Translations under genes and position numbers: made by a program | In this document: positions 7,095-14,017 of the stretch, in pieces | Position numbering within the stretch: the first letter of the stretch is position 1 | Layout: every line of letters starts with the position of its first letter | Origin: Candidatus Aerophobetes bacterium Ae_b3b | Lineage (GTDB): Bacteria; Aerophobota; Aerophobia; Aerophobales; AE-B3A | NCBI GenBank assembly: GCA_005223085.1 | Contig: NJBP01000048.1 | Coordinates: 1-15,017, forward strand | DNA: 15,017 nucleotides | Direction: 5' to 3' | Notes under the pieces: model-generated | What the model was told of the DNA's origin: nothing | Database searches by the model: none | What the model saw: the letters and a program-made list of their open reading frames with translations, nothing else

Positions 7095-7367
7095 TTAATA
7101 CTGTTGAAATTCACGGTTTTTTCGAGGTCGAGCTTCGTTGACAACGATTTCTCTATCCTGCAACGTCTTTCCATTGAGAAGCTTAACAGCCTTATCTGCA
7201 TCCTCGTCAGAGCTAATTTCTACAAAACCAAAACCCCGAGATCTTCCGGTAGCCCGGTCAGTAATTACATTCACTTCGGTTACCGTCTCGAATTCCTTGA
7301 AGAGATCTCTAAGATCATCTTCAGTCGCCTTGTAGGAAAGGTTTCCTACATAGAGTTTTTTACTCAT
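7095..7367 (-). CDS. Small single-RRM RNA-binding protein
   Basis: Cytoplasmic RNA-binding protein, 90 aa, essentially one RNA-recognition motif. RNP2 is LYVGNL (residues 5-10) and RNP1 is RGFGFVEI (44-51), with the aromatic residues that stack on RNA bases (Y6, F46, F48) present; betas and helices follow the order of bacterial and cyanobacterial Rbp proteins. The C-terminal tail (NEARPRKNREFQQY) is short and basic rather than glycine-rich. I start at ATG 7367: a GGAG lies just before it, and the protein then begins MSKKLYVGNL; an upstream frame to 7472 adds residues unlike the family. Stands alone, with a promoter-like sequence about 215 nt upstream and a stable hairpin directly before the Shine-Dalgarno. 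Relatives are often cold-induced; the long structured leader would fit post-transcriptional control, which is inference. Confidence 0.95.
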   Translation of the reverse strand: MSKKLYVGNLSYKATEDDLRDLFKEFETVTEVNVITDRATGRSRGFGFVEISSDEDADKAVKLLNGKTLQDREIVVNEARPRKNREFQQY

Positions 7368-7380
7368 TTTTTCTCCTTTT

Positions 7381-7402
7381 TCCACTACCTTTGGGCAGTG
7401 GA
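7381..7402 (-). promoter_or_regulatory. Leader hairpin just before the RRM gene's Shine-Dalgarno
   Basis: On the transcript: UCCACUGCC, loop CAAA, GGUAGUGGA, a nine-pair stem with one G-U pair. It ends within a few bases of the AAAAAGGAG ribosome-binding region and 13 nt before the ATG at 7367. This position suits control of translation, possibly by the RRM protein itself (inference). Confidence 0.6.
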
Positions 7403-7587
7403 TATTTTCTCTATTCCTGTTTACCATAAAAATGCTGCTGAGCACATTATGATGATTAACCCCAATAATCAAGTAGATTTTTGCTGTCAGGGTAAGCTAC
7501 TCTTAAAACGTAGCTACTATAGGGGAAATAGGCAGGTCCTAGGCTATCCATATGTTAGTTACTCTGATTACCAAAAATCGCAATAAC

Positions 7588-7615
7588 ATCGTACACCATT
7601 CTATTTCCTTGTCAA
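7588..7615 (-). promoter_or_regulatory. Sigma-70-type promoter of the RRM gene
   Basis: Minus strand: perfect -35 TTGACA (7610-7615), 16-bp spacer, -10 TACGAT (7588-7593, four of six). Start would be near 7581, giving a leader of about 215 nt. Inside the leader a second inverted repeat, AGCTAC (7495-7500) / GTAGCT (7510-7515), can form a hairpin. Confidence 0.5.
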
Positions 7616-8210
7616 GCTGTGCGGTGACAGAATTATTTAAGAGGATTTGGAGAACCGGGGATATCGAAATGGCGTTTATTTTGGGAGGTAAAATAAGGTT
7701 ATTTACTACAATTAAGTGGGATTAGAAAGATTCTCTGTGCAGAGCGGAATCACATCATTACAGATTCAATAATCAGTAGAGCAGAGTGTTTAAAATCAAA
7801 GAAAAGTTGTTACTATGGCGAAGAGTCAAACTCCATACGGTTAACTCTATTTTTGCGATTTATATCATCCTGCAAGGTTAACCTAAACAATTCTCTTTTT
7901 GGGCTAAATTATGGACAATCCTATTGTAACATTTAAGATATGGGTTCCTATTCCTCCATATAACAGCTTAGTATGGGAGCTCATTAGACGCATGCAGGGC
8001 ATTTTACCCAGTCTGACACTAAATCCTAGATAATTTCAATCTTAAATATCAAATAGTGCCACCTGCTCTCCAATTCATGCCCAATTGGACAAAATTGAAC
8101 AGTCCAAACTTTGAATTTAAGCTATTTTCTTGTAATTAATATGTTTTCATGAACTAAATAAGCAACTACTACAATCCCTCAAGCAATTCTTAATCCCATG
8201 CCACAATAGC
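7616..8210. other. Gene-free AT-rich stretch
   Basis: I find no supported gene. Frames are short and unlike known families (for example MAKSQTPYG and a stop at about 7815-7844). Weak local repeats are present: GGTTAAC/GTTAACC around 7839-7882, and TTGGAC (8085-8090) with GTCCAA (8102-8107). It follows the truncated dehydrogenase and looks like decayed or rearranged sequence between two operons. Confidence 0.6.
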
Positions 8211-8561
8211 CTAATAGGTTAAATTAACATCTATAATTTTATTCCACTCATCATATGAGTGATCCTCTATAGATCCTCTTTTGATAATTCCTGCATTATT
8301 AACGAGAATATCTATCTTCCCGAATTTAAAATAAATACTTTTCACCATCTCTTCAACTTCCTTTTGATTTGAGACATCAGCCCTTACCATAAGAGCCTGT
8401 CCCCCTTGTGATTTTATCTGGTGACCAAGCTCCTCCGCTTTCTCAAGATCAACATCATTGACAACTACCACTGCACCTTTTCGTGCAAATTGTAAAGCAA
8501 CAGCTTTTCCTGTTCCTCGTGCACTTCCCGTTGCTATAGCTTCCTTATTCTCCAGCATCAT
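8211..8561 (-). pseudogene. Short-chain dehydrogenase/reductase (SDR), N-terminal half only
   Basis: 116 aa from ATG 8561, against about 250 aa for classical SDRs. Present: the Rossmann start with the cofactor motif TGSARGTG (usual form TGxxxGxG), the ADVSNQKEVEEMV segment, and LVNNAGI. The frame stops (TAG) right after IIDVNLTY, exactly where family members continue into the helix before the catalytic Ser, Tyr-x-x-x-Lys region, so the active site is missing. The next codons in this frame (AIVAWD, stop) show no continuation. The first strand also deviates (NKEAIATGS where NKVAIVTGA is typical). It is the last gene of the minus-strand importer operon, 20 nt after the permease stop, with a poor ribosome-binding site. 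Almost certainly non-functional. Confidence 0.85.
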
Positions 8562-8581
8562 GTTCAATATCCATTATTTGC

Positions 8582-9442
8582 CTACTGTTTCACTGCTCCA
8601 GCCGTCAAGCCTCTCACAAGGGCTCTTTGCAAAAAGACATAGAGAAGCACTGACGGCAGGGATGCTACCAAGGTGGCCGCCATCAACATCGGCCAATTTA
8701 CCTGAAACTGCCCTACAAAAAAAGCGAGTCCGACTGTTACAGTCCTGGTCGATTCTGTAGCTGTTAAAGTCAATGCCCACAGCAAATCTTGCCAAGCTAA
8801 CAAAAAGCTGAACAATATTGTAGCAACCATCCCTGGAACTGCTAATGGGGAAACAACCAAAAGAAAGGCCTGGAATCGCGAACACCCATCAACCATTGCT
8901 GCCTGATCAATCTCTGGTGGGATGGTGTCAAAGTATCCCTTTGTCATCCACGCACAAAAAGGCAAAGATATTGTAGTAAGAGCGATCATTAATCCAAACC
9001 TTGTATTATATAGATTGAGTTTGGCTAGTATCTTGAAGTACGGCCCGATAATTACTGTTCCTGATATCATCTGAGTTGCAAGGAATGCCCCAATGAGAAA
9101 AGTTCTTCCGCGAAATTTAGACCTAGAAAAACCATATCCGGCCAATGCGCCGATAAAGGTAGCGAGTAAAGCTGTAGAAGAAGCGACGAGCATACTATTC
9201 ATAAAGTAGGTAGTGAAATGGTAGCCTTTCCATATCTGAGTATAACTTTGAAAAGTAGGACGCTCAGGTATCCATGTTATCGGAATCGACATAGCCTCTG
9301 GATTAGTTTTCAAGGAAGTCGCCAGCATCCATGCGAAAGGAAACAAGGCATACATCACGAAAAGCGTTGAAATAATAACTATCAAGACACCTTTTATGAT
9401 CTTGTGGCTACTTTTGGAATCCTCTCTTTGCATTCGCAACAT
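8582..9442 (-). CDS. ABC sugar importer permease, MalG/UgpE type
   Basis: Inner-membrane permease, 286 aa. I choose ATG 9442, preceded by GAGG seven bases upstream and 13 nt after the upstream permease stop; a longer frame from GTG 9466 would overlap that gene and adds an Arg-rich start. A first membrane helix (VLIVIISTLFVMYALFPF) is followed by WMLATSLKTNPEA, and the EAA-type loop reads IDQAAMVDGCSRFQAF with SPLAVPGM. Note SP where most relatives have LP. WQDLLWALTLT and the ending ALVRGLTAGAVKQ are typical of the family, so it is complete. Works with the MalF-type permease immediately upstream; no ATPase gene is nearby. Confidence 0.94.
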   Translation of the reverse strand: MLRMQREDSKSSHKIIKGVLIVIISTLFVMYALFPFAWMLATSLKTNPEAMSIPITWIPERPTFQSYTQIWKGYHFTTYFMNSMLVASSTALLATFIGALAGYGFSRSKFRGRTFLIGAFLATQMISGTVIIGPYFKILAKLNLYNTRFGLMIALTTISLPFCAWMTKGYFDTIPPEIDQAAMVDGCSRFQAFLLVVSPLAVPGMVATILFSFLLAWQDLLWALTLTATESTRTVTVGLAFFVGQFQVNWPMLMAATLVASLPSVLLYVFLQRALVRGLTAGAVKQ

Positions 9443-9455
9443 TTTGATCCTCAAC

Positions 9456-10316
9456 CTATACCTCACTTAACAGACCCTTAATATAAGGGATGCTGATCAC
9501 TAGTAGAACGATCGTCAGCATAATTGCAATTGCAGAGGCATATTCAAAGTTAAAGAATTTAAAGTATTGTTTAAAAACTAAAGTTGGCATGACCTCAGTG
9601 CTATATCCAGGTCCTCCGCCTGTCATTATAGAGACAAGCGCAAATCGGCGGAACTCCCATATTGTAGACAGGGCCAAGCTGACTATGAGCGATTTTTTCA
9701 AACCTGGAATGGTAATATGCCAAAACTGCTTGAAGGCATCCGCTCCATCCAACGCAGCACATTCATACCATTCTTTAGGGATGGATTGCAATCCCGCTAA
9801 GAGTATTATCATTGCAAAGGGATACCCTCGCCAAATATTTGTCGCTATGATGCTGTATATCGCTAGATTAGGAGAAGAGAGCCATTCAATGTTACCAAAC
9901 GGAAGGCCTAACTTCTCAATCAAACCATTTAAGACACCGTACGTGGGGTTGTAGATCCAACGCCAGGTTAGGCCAACGGCAACATCGGGCACTGTCCAGG
10001 GGAGTAAGGCAATGATACGAAGCCACACCCTTCCTCTCATTGGTCTATTAAGAAATAGTGCTATACTCAGCCCAATTATGATAAAAAAACATACACTGAC
10101 CGTAGAGATAAGAAAAGTGTTTCTGAAGGCGGCTTGAACTACTGGATCGGAAATAGCTCTCGCGTAATGCTTGAATACGTAGCCACTTCCATCTTTTGTG
10201 GAAATGCTTAATTTAAGGGTGTTAATAGCAGGCAAAATTATGACGGTCATTAAGAGTAACGTAGCTGGCAAGACAAAATAATAGCCATACTTATTTTCTC
10301 TGAAGCTCCCTGCCAT
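9456..10316 (-). CDS. ABC sugar importer permease, MalF/UgpA type
   Basis: Inner-membrane permease, 286 aa, six predicted helices, the first at YYFVLPATLLLMTVIILP. The EAA-type loop is WYECAALDGADAFKQF, then HITIPGLKKSLIVSL; ECA replaces the usual EAA. The segments LLPWTVPDVAVGLTWRWIYN and LNGLIEKLG are typical of MalF relatives, and the protein is complete. The ribosome-binding site is weak (TTAGGCAAAG before ATG 10316). It lies 63 nt downstream of the RbsB-like gene and 13 nt upstream of the MalG-type gene, all on the minus strand. Confidence 0.94.
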   Translation of the reverse strand: MAGSFRENKYGYYFVLPATLLLMTVIILPAINTLKLSISTKDGSGYVFKHYARAISDPVVQAAFRNTFLISTVSVCFFIIIGLSIALFLNRPMRGRVWLRIIALLPWTVPDVAVGLTWRWIYNPTYGVLNGLIEKLGLPFGNIEWLSSPNLAIYSIIATNIWRGYPFAMIILLAGLQSIPKEWYECAALDGADAFKQFWHITIPGLKKSLIVSLALSTIWEFRRFALVSIMTGGGPGYSTEVMPTLVFKQYFKFFNFEYASAIAIMLTIVLLVISIPYIKGLLSEV

Positions 10317-10379
10317 CTTTGCCTAAGAACCTGATCCAGTCCTTGATATGCTCATAGTGTATCTCAAGTGTGCTTCTCT

Positions 10380-11438
10380 TTACCCTTTCCAATGAATTTC
10401 CGGTAGTTTAGGGTACGGGAAAAATTGTGTGATATTTCCTGAAAATTCAATGCGTGGAACGATATCATGGCTCACTGGGACGCTTTGTCCTTGAGCAGTT
10501 TTTGTTGCAAATTCTACCCCGTGCCAGCCCCATTCCGGGAAGCCGTGCCAGGTCTCTGCGACAAGCCTTCCCTGCTCAATCATTTTCAACGATTTTGGAG
10601 TGCCATCGTTTGTTATCACCGCCATTCCTTGAGCATCGGGGTGCCGTTCCTGATTTAATCGTCCATTTTGCTCGAGAATATCTATCACGCCAAATGCCAT
10701 ATCGTTGCAGGCTGCCCAGATTACGTCCACTTCGTCCTCTTTATACTCATTGAGAATCTTTTCCGTAATCCCAGATGCTTTTTGGGGGTTCCAATATCCC
10801 GGGTATATCCCTTTAATAACAATATTGGGAAATTTATCAACCACATTTCTAAACCCTTTCAGACGTTCAGTTGATGTAAAGCTCCCAGGGACGCCCTCAA
10901 TGATGATAACATTTCCGGCAACTTCTATATTATTCTTAGAAAGGTAAAGAGATTTATACCAGTCAATGCCTAGATATGAATCTACTGGGGGGCTTTCTGT
11001 CTTATTGCTTCCAAGACATCCCGGGCCGCCCAAATAATCCACTGTAGCGTACGCAGATATTTGCCCTGCGATGTAATTATCAAAACCTATATAAGATGTA
11101 ATGTCAAGATCTGCATATTCTGCGGTCTGCAGCAAATTCACCAACACAACGCAAACACCGGCTTCTATTGCTTTCTCGAGTGCAGGCTTTATCGGCTTCA
11201 CATCGGCAGGATGGACGATTAATGCATCTATACCTGAGCCAACAAATTCTTCTATGACTTGAACTTGGTACTCCCAATCACGCTTTGGCGAAGGTTCGCT
11301 AGAAACAAAGACTTCCAACCCTGCTCTCTTTGCGTCTTCAGCAGCCTTTTGCATGAACTGCATTGGTATTCTGTAGACATCCGAAGACTCCGGCTCCGGC
11401 GAAGTAAAACCAATTCTCACCGATGTTGACTGGCACAT
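10380..11438 (-). CDS. RbsB/LacI-type sugar-binding domain protein without signal peptide or HTH
   Basis: 352 aa with the type I periplasmic-binding fold (Peripla_BP_4-like). It begins directly with the first strand of the domain (TSVRIGFTSPEPESSD), then QVIEEFVGSGIDALIVHPAD, IEAGVCVVLVN, SYIGFDNYIAGQISAY, a GVPGSFTSTERLKGF ligand-domain segment and WAACNDMAFGVIDIL, in the order seen in ribose/galactose-binding relatives. Unusually, there is no signal peptide and no N-terminal DNA-binding domain. The start cannot be moved upstream, because an in-frame TAA lies one codon before ATG 11438; GGAGGAG precedes the ATG at good spacing. It sits between a creatininase-family gene and two MalF/G permeases that already have their own binding protein (12504-13805). 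It may be a cytoplasmic sensor or an exported protein that lost its leader. Confidence 0.85.
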   Translation of the reverse strand: MCQSTSVRIGFTSPEPESSDVYRIPMQFMQKAAEDAKRAGLEVFVSSEPSPKRDWEYQVQVIEEFVGSGIDALIVHPADVKPIKPALEKAIEAGVCVVLVNLLQTAEYADLDITSYIGFDNYIAGQISAYATVDYLGGPGCLGSNKTESPPVDSYLGIDWYKSLYLSKNNIEVAGNVIIIEGVPGSFTSTERLKGFRNVVDKFPNIVIKGIYPGYWNPQKASGITEKILNEYKEDEVDVIWAACNDMAFGVIDILEQNGRLNQERHPDAQGMAVITNDGTPKSLKMIEQGRLVAETWHGFPEWGWHGVEFATKTAQGQSVPVSHDIVPRIEFSGNITQFFPYPKLPEIHWKG

Positions 11439-11453
11439 GTCTTACTCCTCCTT

Positions 11454-12329
11454 TCATCGGATCCACCTCTTAGAGCGAAAGAACGACGGACTGTTAACTT
11501 TGTGAACGTGTTTATCCTTTATTTCACGCACGGGCCTATCTTTAAAGTCTATAATGATTTTTTGCAATCCTTCCACCATTGCGTTAAGTAATTTGATACC
11601 TTTTTCCTTAGTAGCTTTAGTGGGATCTCCTATTGCGCCCGTTTTAGATAGAGTGCTCCACCATTCCAACATCTTAACAGGTGTGCCTGTTTTAGGGCTT
11701 TTCTCTGGAGCTAAATCAGTGTAAAAATATCTGCTCTTTGGGAGGGAGATATCTTTGGTTGCCTTGGCCATCTTTACGTGCTCCGGCGCAAGAGCAAGAT
11801 AGATTGAGGTCTCCACCTCTCCCGCATGACTTGCTCCGCCTGGATATTCAGATTCCCTTATCTTCCTAAATATATCTTGAAACTCTTCGATCTCCCAAAG
11901 AGAGAGCATAGCGCATTGAACATCCGGATATTCCAGAATTACCCGCCTAGCCGCTATTTGTGTCAGTGGGTGATTACTCCCATGTCCGTTTACAAGTAAA
12001 ATCTTTTTAAAACCATGATGCGCCAGACAAAGGGTGATTTCCTCTAATTGCTGGGTGAACACCTGCCAACTGATTGAAATCCCACCTGGGAAATCCATTC
12101 TATAGGGATGATAGCCGTAAACAACTGTGGGCATAACAAGAACCTGTCCGTCAAAGAGAGCAGCGATACGTCTACATACTTCTGTTACTATTAAACTATC
12201 AGTATCCAAGGGGAGATGTTTTGCATGATCCTCGATCGACCCAACCGGTAGCAAAATAACCTTGTTTTCTTTGACAGCCTCATTAATTTCTGGCCATGTT
12301 AATTTCTCATAGTTAATTTTTTCAACCAT
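11454..12329 (-). CDS. Creatininase-family metal-dependent amidohydrolase
   Basis: 291 aa, slightly longer than the usual 240-270. Cytoplasmic; relatives open cyclic amides (creatinine amidohydrolase) or act as mycofactocin or related hydrolases, using two divalent metals. Metal-site motifs are present in order: LLPVGSIEDHAKHLPLDTD (E33, H35, D44), LVNGHGSNH (114-120) and GGASHAGEVETS (H168, E173). YGYHPYRMDFPGGISIS corresponds to the loop that covers the active site. The last 30 or so residues (RPVREIKDKHVHKVNS onward) have no motif I recognise. ATG 12329 is preceded by a GAGGGAGGA-type Shine-Dalgarno. It lies 15 nt upstream of the RbsB-like gene, in the importer operon, so its substrate may be the imported compound or a lactam or amide derived from it; true creatininase activity is not implied. 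Confidence 0.92.
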   Translation of the reverse strand: MVEKINYEKLTWPEINEAVKENKVILLPVGSIEDHAKHLPLDTDSLIVTEVCRRIAALFDGQVLVMPTVVYGYHPYRMDFPGGISISWQVFTQQLEEITLCLAHHGFKKILLVNGHGSNHPLTQIAARRVILEYPDVQCAMLSLWEIEEFQDIFRKIRESEYPGGASHAGEVETSIYLALAPEHVKMAKATKDISLPKSRYFYTDLAPEKSPKTGTPVKMLEWWSTLSKTGAIGDPTKATKEKGIKLLNAMVEGLQKIIIDFKDRPVREIKDKHVHKVNSPSFFRSKRWIR

Positions 12330-12386
12330 ATTTCTCCTCCCTCACAGTTCTTCCTTAGACTTCGCCAGTATCTGCGCAATCCAGGG

Positions 12387-12434
12387 CGAAAGGCGCTTCA
12401 ACTGTGCTCTTCTAACAACTTAAAGCGCCTTTCG
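12387..12434 (-). other. Intercistronic hairpin after the second importer's binding-protein gene
   Basis: CGAAAGGCGCTT (12387-12398) and its exact inverse AAGCGCCTTTCG (12423-12434) form a 12-bp stem with a 24-nt loop. It lies in the 174-bp gap after the binding-protein stop (12504) and before the creatininase start (12329). On the transcript no long U-tract follows, so mRNA stabilisation or partial attenuation seems likelier than full termination. Confidence 0.75.
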
Positions 12435-12503
12435 TCTACCCATTGTTTTAGGCTCCCCCCGTCCAAACTCTTGTCATATGAACAGGCGTTCCTTTATGTC
12501 TAA

Positions 12504-13805
12504 CTACCTGCCTAAGAGGTCATTTATTCTGTCATGTGCCTCCGCGAGAGCTTCCTCAGGTGTCTGAACGCCTGTTAGGGCATTTTGCAACGCTGTTATC
12601 ACGATGTCTGCGGTCTCTGGCCACTCTTCGATCGCCGGAGGGAACTTAACTCGATCCTGATTCTCAACGAGTAATCGTCCAAACTTATCGGAAGTGATTG
12701 CCTCAGATTGTGTCACATCCCTGCGTGCTGAAGTCCATCCATTGACATACCACGTCTCTAACTGGTTCTCATAGTTGTTCACATACTTGACAAAGTCCCA
12801 TGCCTCCTGAGGATGCTTCGTCTGAGCGCTTATCACCTGTCCAACCAGAGTGGCTTGTGTGAACACGGGCTTTTCGCCATAAGACGGAAAAGGTGCAAAT
12901 TGCAGAACTTTGAATGCGTTTAGTTCAGGATTGATGCCATCGACTATCCCTGGTGTAAAGGCTGTTCCAACGTTCATGGCAACCTTTTCGTTGGCCAGTG
13001 CTATTCTAACATCATGGGGTCCCATTTCTACTGCACCTGGATGGGCAACTTTATGCTTTGTGGCAAGTTCTACGAAGAACTTGAAGCCTTCCAGTGCTTC
13101 TGGCGAATTCAGGGCAGAAGAGGAAAGGTCCTTGGTCAGATAATCTCCTCCTGCGCTCCAGACGAAACCACTAAATCTGGAGAACAGCCCTAGGGTGCGC
13201 GCAGCAGTCATACCGAATCCCCACTGGTCTACCTTACCATCATCATCTGTATCTCTGGTCAGCACCTTGGCATTCTCTAAGAACTCTTCCATAGTCTTCG
13301 GTGGATGGCACGGATCCAGGCCAGCTTCGCCAAACAACTTAGAGTTATAGACAAGCAGCCAGGGGTAAAAAGACCCCGGGATCATATATACGTTCCCGTC
13401 GACAGTGAGAGCAGATATTGCCGTCTCACTCCATGTCTCAATGAATTCTGGCTCTTCCTGCTCGATAAAAGTGTTCACGCTCATGATATAGCCCTTTTTC
13501 GCAAAGAGAGGGACAACGTCAAAACTGAAATCCCCTATATCTGGACCTACTCCCGCTTCACAGCGGGTTGTATAAACGGTTTCCTTATCAGCAAATGTGG
13601 TTGATTGAAGCTCAATTTTGATCCCGGGGTTTTGCTCTTCATACTTCGCCACAATGTCTCTGATCCAGCCTCCCCAGATTTCTTCAGCTAAGCCCCAGCT
13701 GAAGTAGGTAAGCGTGGTCTTCCCCTGCGCCGCTGATTCAAACACTGGGCCAACGGACAGCACCAAGCAGAGCACCAGTAAACTAGTCACCAAATTTCGT
13801 TTCAT
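12504..13805 (-). CDS. Extracellular solute-binding protein (family 1, sugar ABC importer)
   Basis: Periplasmic binding protein, 433 aa, complete. The signal peptide is residues 1-26 (MKRNLVTSLLVLCLVLSVG core, cleavage near SAA before QGK); Cys13 is inside the hydrophobic core, not a lipobox. The mature part starts TTLTYFSWGLAEEIWGGW, followed by NPGIKIELQST, GPDIGDFSFDVVPLF, the hinge-side VYMIPGSFYPWLLVYNSKLF, and the Asp-rich loop DTDDDGKVDQWGFG that many family members carry. The C-terminal helix is TPEEALAEAHDRINDLL. ATG 13805 has a strong Shine-Dalgarno (AGGAGGT, 13813-13819). First gene of the six-gene minus-strand operon; it would serve the permeases at 9456-10316 and 8582-9442. I see no convincing promoter between it and the IS110 element to its right. 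Confidence 0.95.
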   Translation of the reverse strand: MKRNLVTSLLVLCLVLSVGPVFESAAQGKTTLTYFSWGLAEEIWGGWIRDIVAKYEEQNPGIKIELQSTTFADKETVYTTRCEAGVGPDIGDFSFDVVPLFAKKGYIMSVNTFIEQEEPEFIETWSETAISALTVDGNVYMIPGSFYPWLLVYNSKLFGEAGLDPCHPPKTMEEFLENAKVLTRDTDDDGKVDQWGFGMTAARTLGLFSRFSGFVWSAGGDYLTKDLSSSALNSPEALEGFKFFVELATKHKVAHPGAVEMGPHDVRIALANEKVAMNVGTAFTPGIVDGINPELNAFKVLQFAPFPSYGEKPVFTQATLVGQVISAQTKHPQEAWDFVKYVNNYENQLETWYVNGWTSARRDVTQSEAITSDKFGRLLVENQDRVKFPPAIEEWPETADIVITALQNALTGVQTPEEALAEAHDRINDLLGR

Positions 13806-13864
13806 TTGTACTACCTCCTCATGTGTTATTTTAAACTCACCATATTATTGGTAGGTTTAATTGC

Positions 13865-13893
13865 TTGAATTTTAACTTACTCTCTGCTATACT
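13865..13893 (+). promoter_or_regulatory. Promoter of the IS110 leader RNA
   Basis: -35 TTGAAT (13865-13870), 17-bp spacer, -10 TATACT (13888-13893). The predicted start near 13900 falls directly before the first stem (13903), as expected for a promoter dedicated to a structured RNA. Confidence 0.65.
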
Positions 13894-13976
13894 TTTAGGC
13901 AGGGAGTAAGGACGACTTAAATCTCTTTTGCGGGCTCCGAGCAATCGGAGTACACGCTTTTCAAAGAGATGTCGCC

Positions 13977-14004
13977 TTGCTCCTTTTTTTGTTTAAAGGA
14001 GCAA
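13977..14004 (+). other. Linker hairpin competing with module A, with internal T-run
   Basis: TTGCTCCTTT (13977-13986) and AAAGGAGCAA (13995-14004) form a perfect 10-bp stem with loop TTTTGTTT. Its left arm overlaps the 3' arm of module A's basal stem (13975-13983), so the two folds exclude each other. Module A followed by seven T (13984-13990) also looks like an intrinsic terminator. Confidence 0.6.
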
Positions 14005-14017
14005 ATTAAGGTATAAT
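13989..14017 (+). promoter_or_regulatory. Second promoter-like sequence, between RNA modules A and B
   Basis: -35 TTGTTT (13989-13994), 17-bp spacer, perfect -10 TATAAT (14012-14017). Start would fall near 14024, right before module B's first stem (14026). The -35 is poor, so it could be chance in AT-rich sequence. Confidence 0.45.

Noticed and set aside
7104-7586. Plus-strand frame of 160 codons opposite the RRM gene
   Set aside because: It is antisense to a clear RRM coding sequence and its leader; its composition (Phe/Ser-rich) is that of a shadow frame and no ribosome-binding site supports it.
8085-8107. Possible terminator (TTGGAC...GTCCAA) after the truncated SDR
   Set aside because: Only six base pairs with an 11-nt loop and no T-run on the transcribed strand; too weak to call.
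9490-9954. Plus-strand frame of 154 codons inside the MalF-type permease
   Set aside because: Antisense shadow of a membrane protein with a clear EAA-type loop; no recognisable domain.
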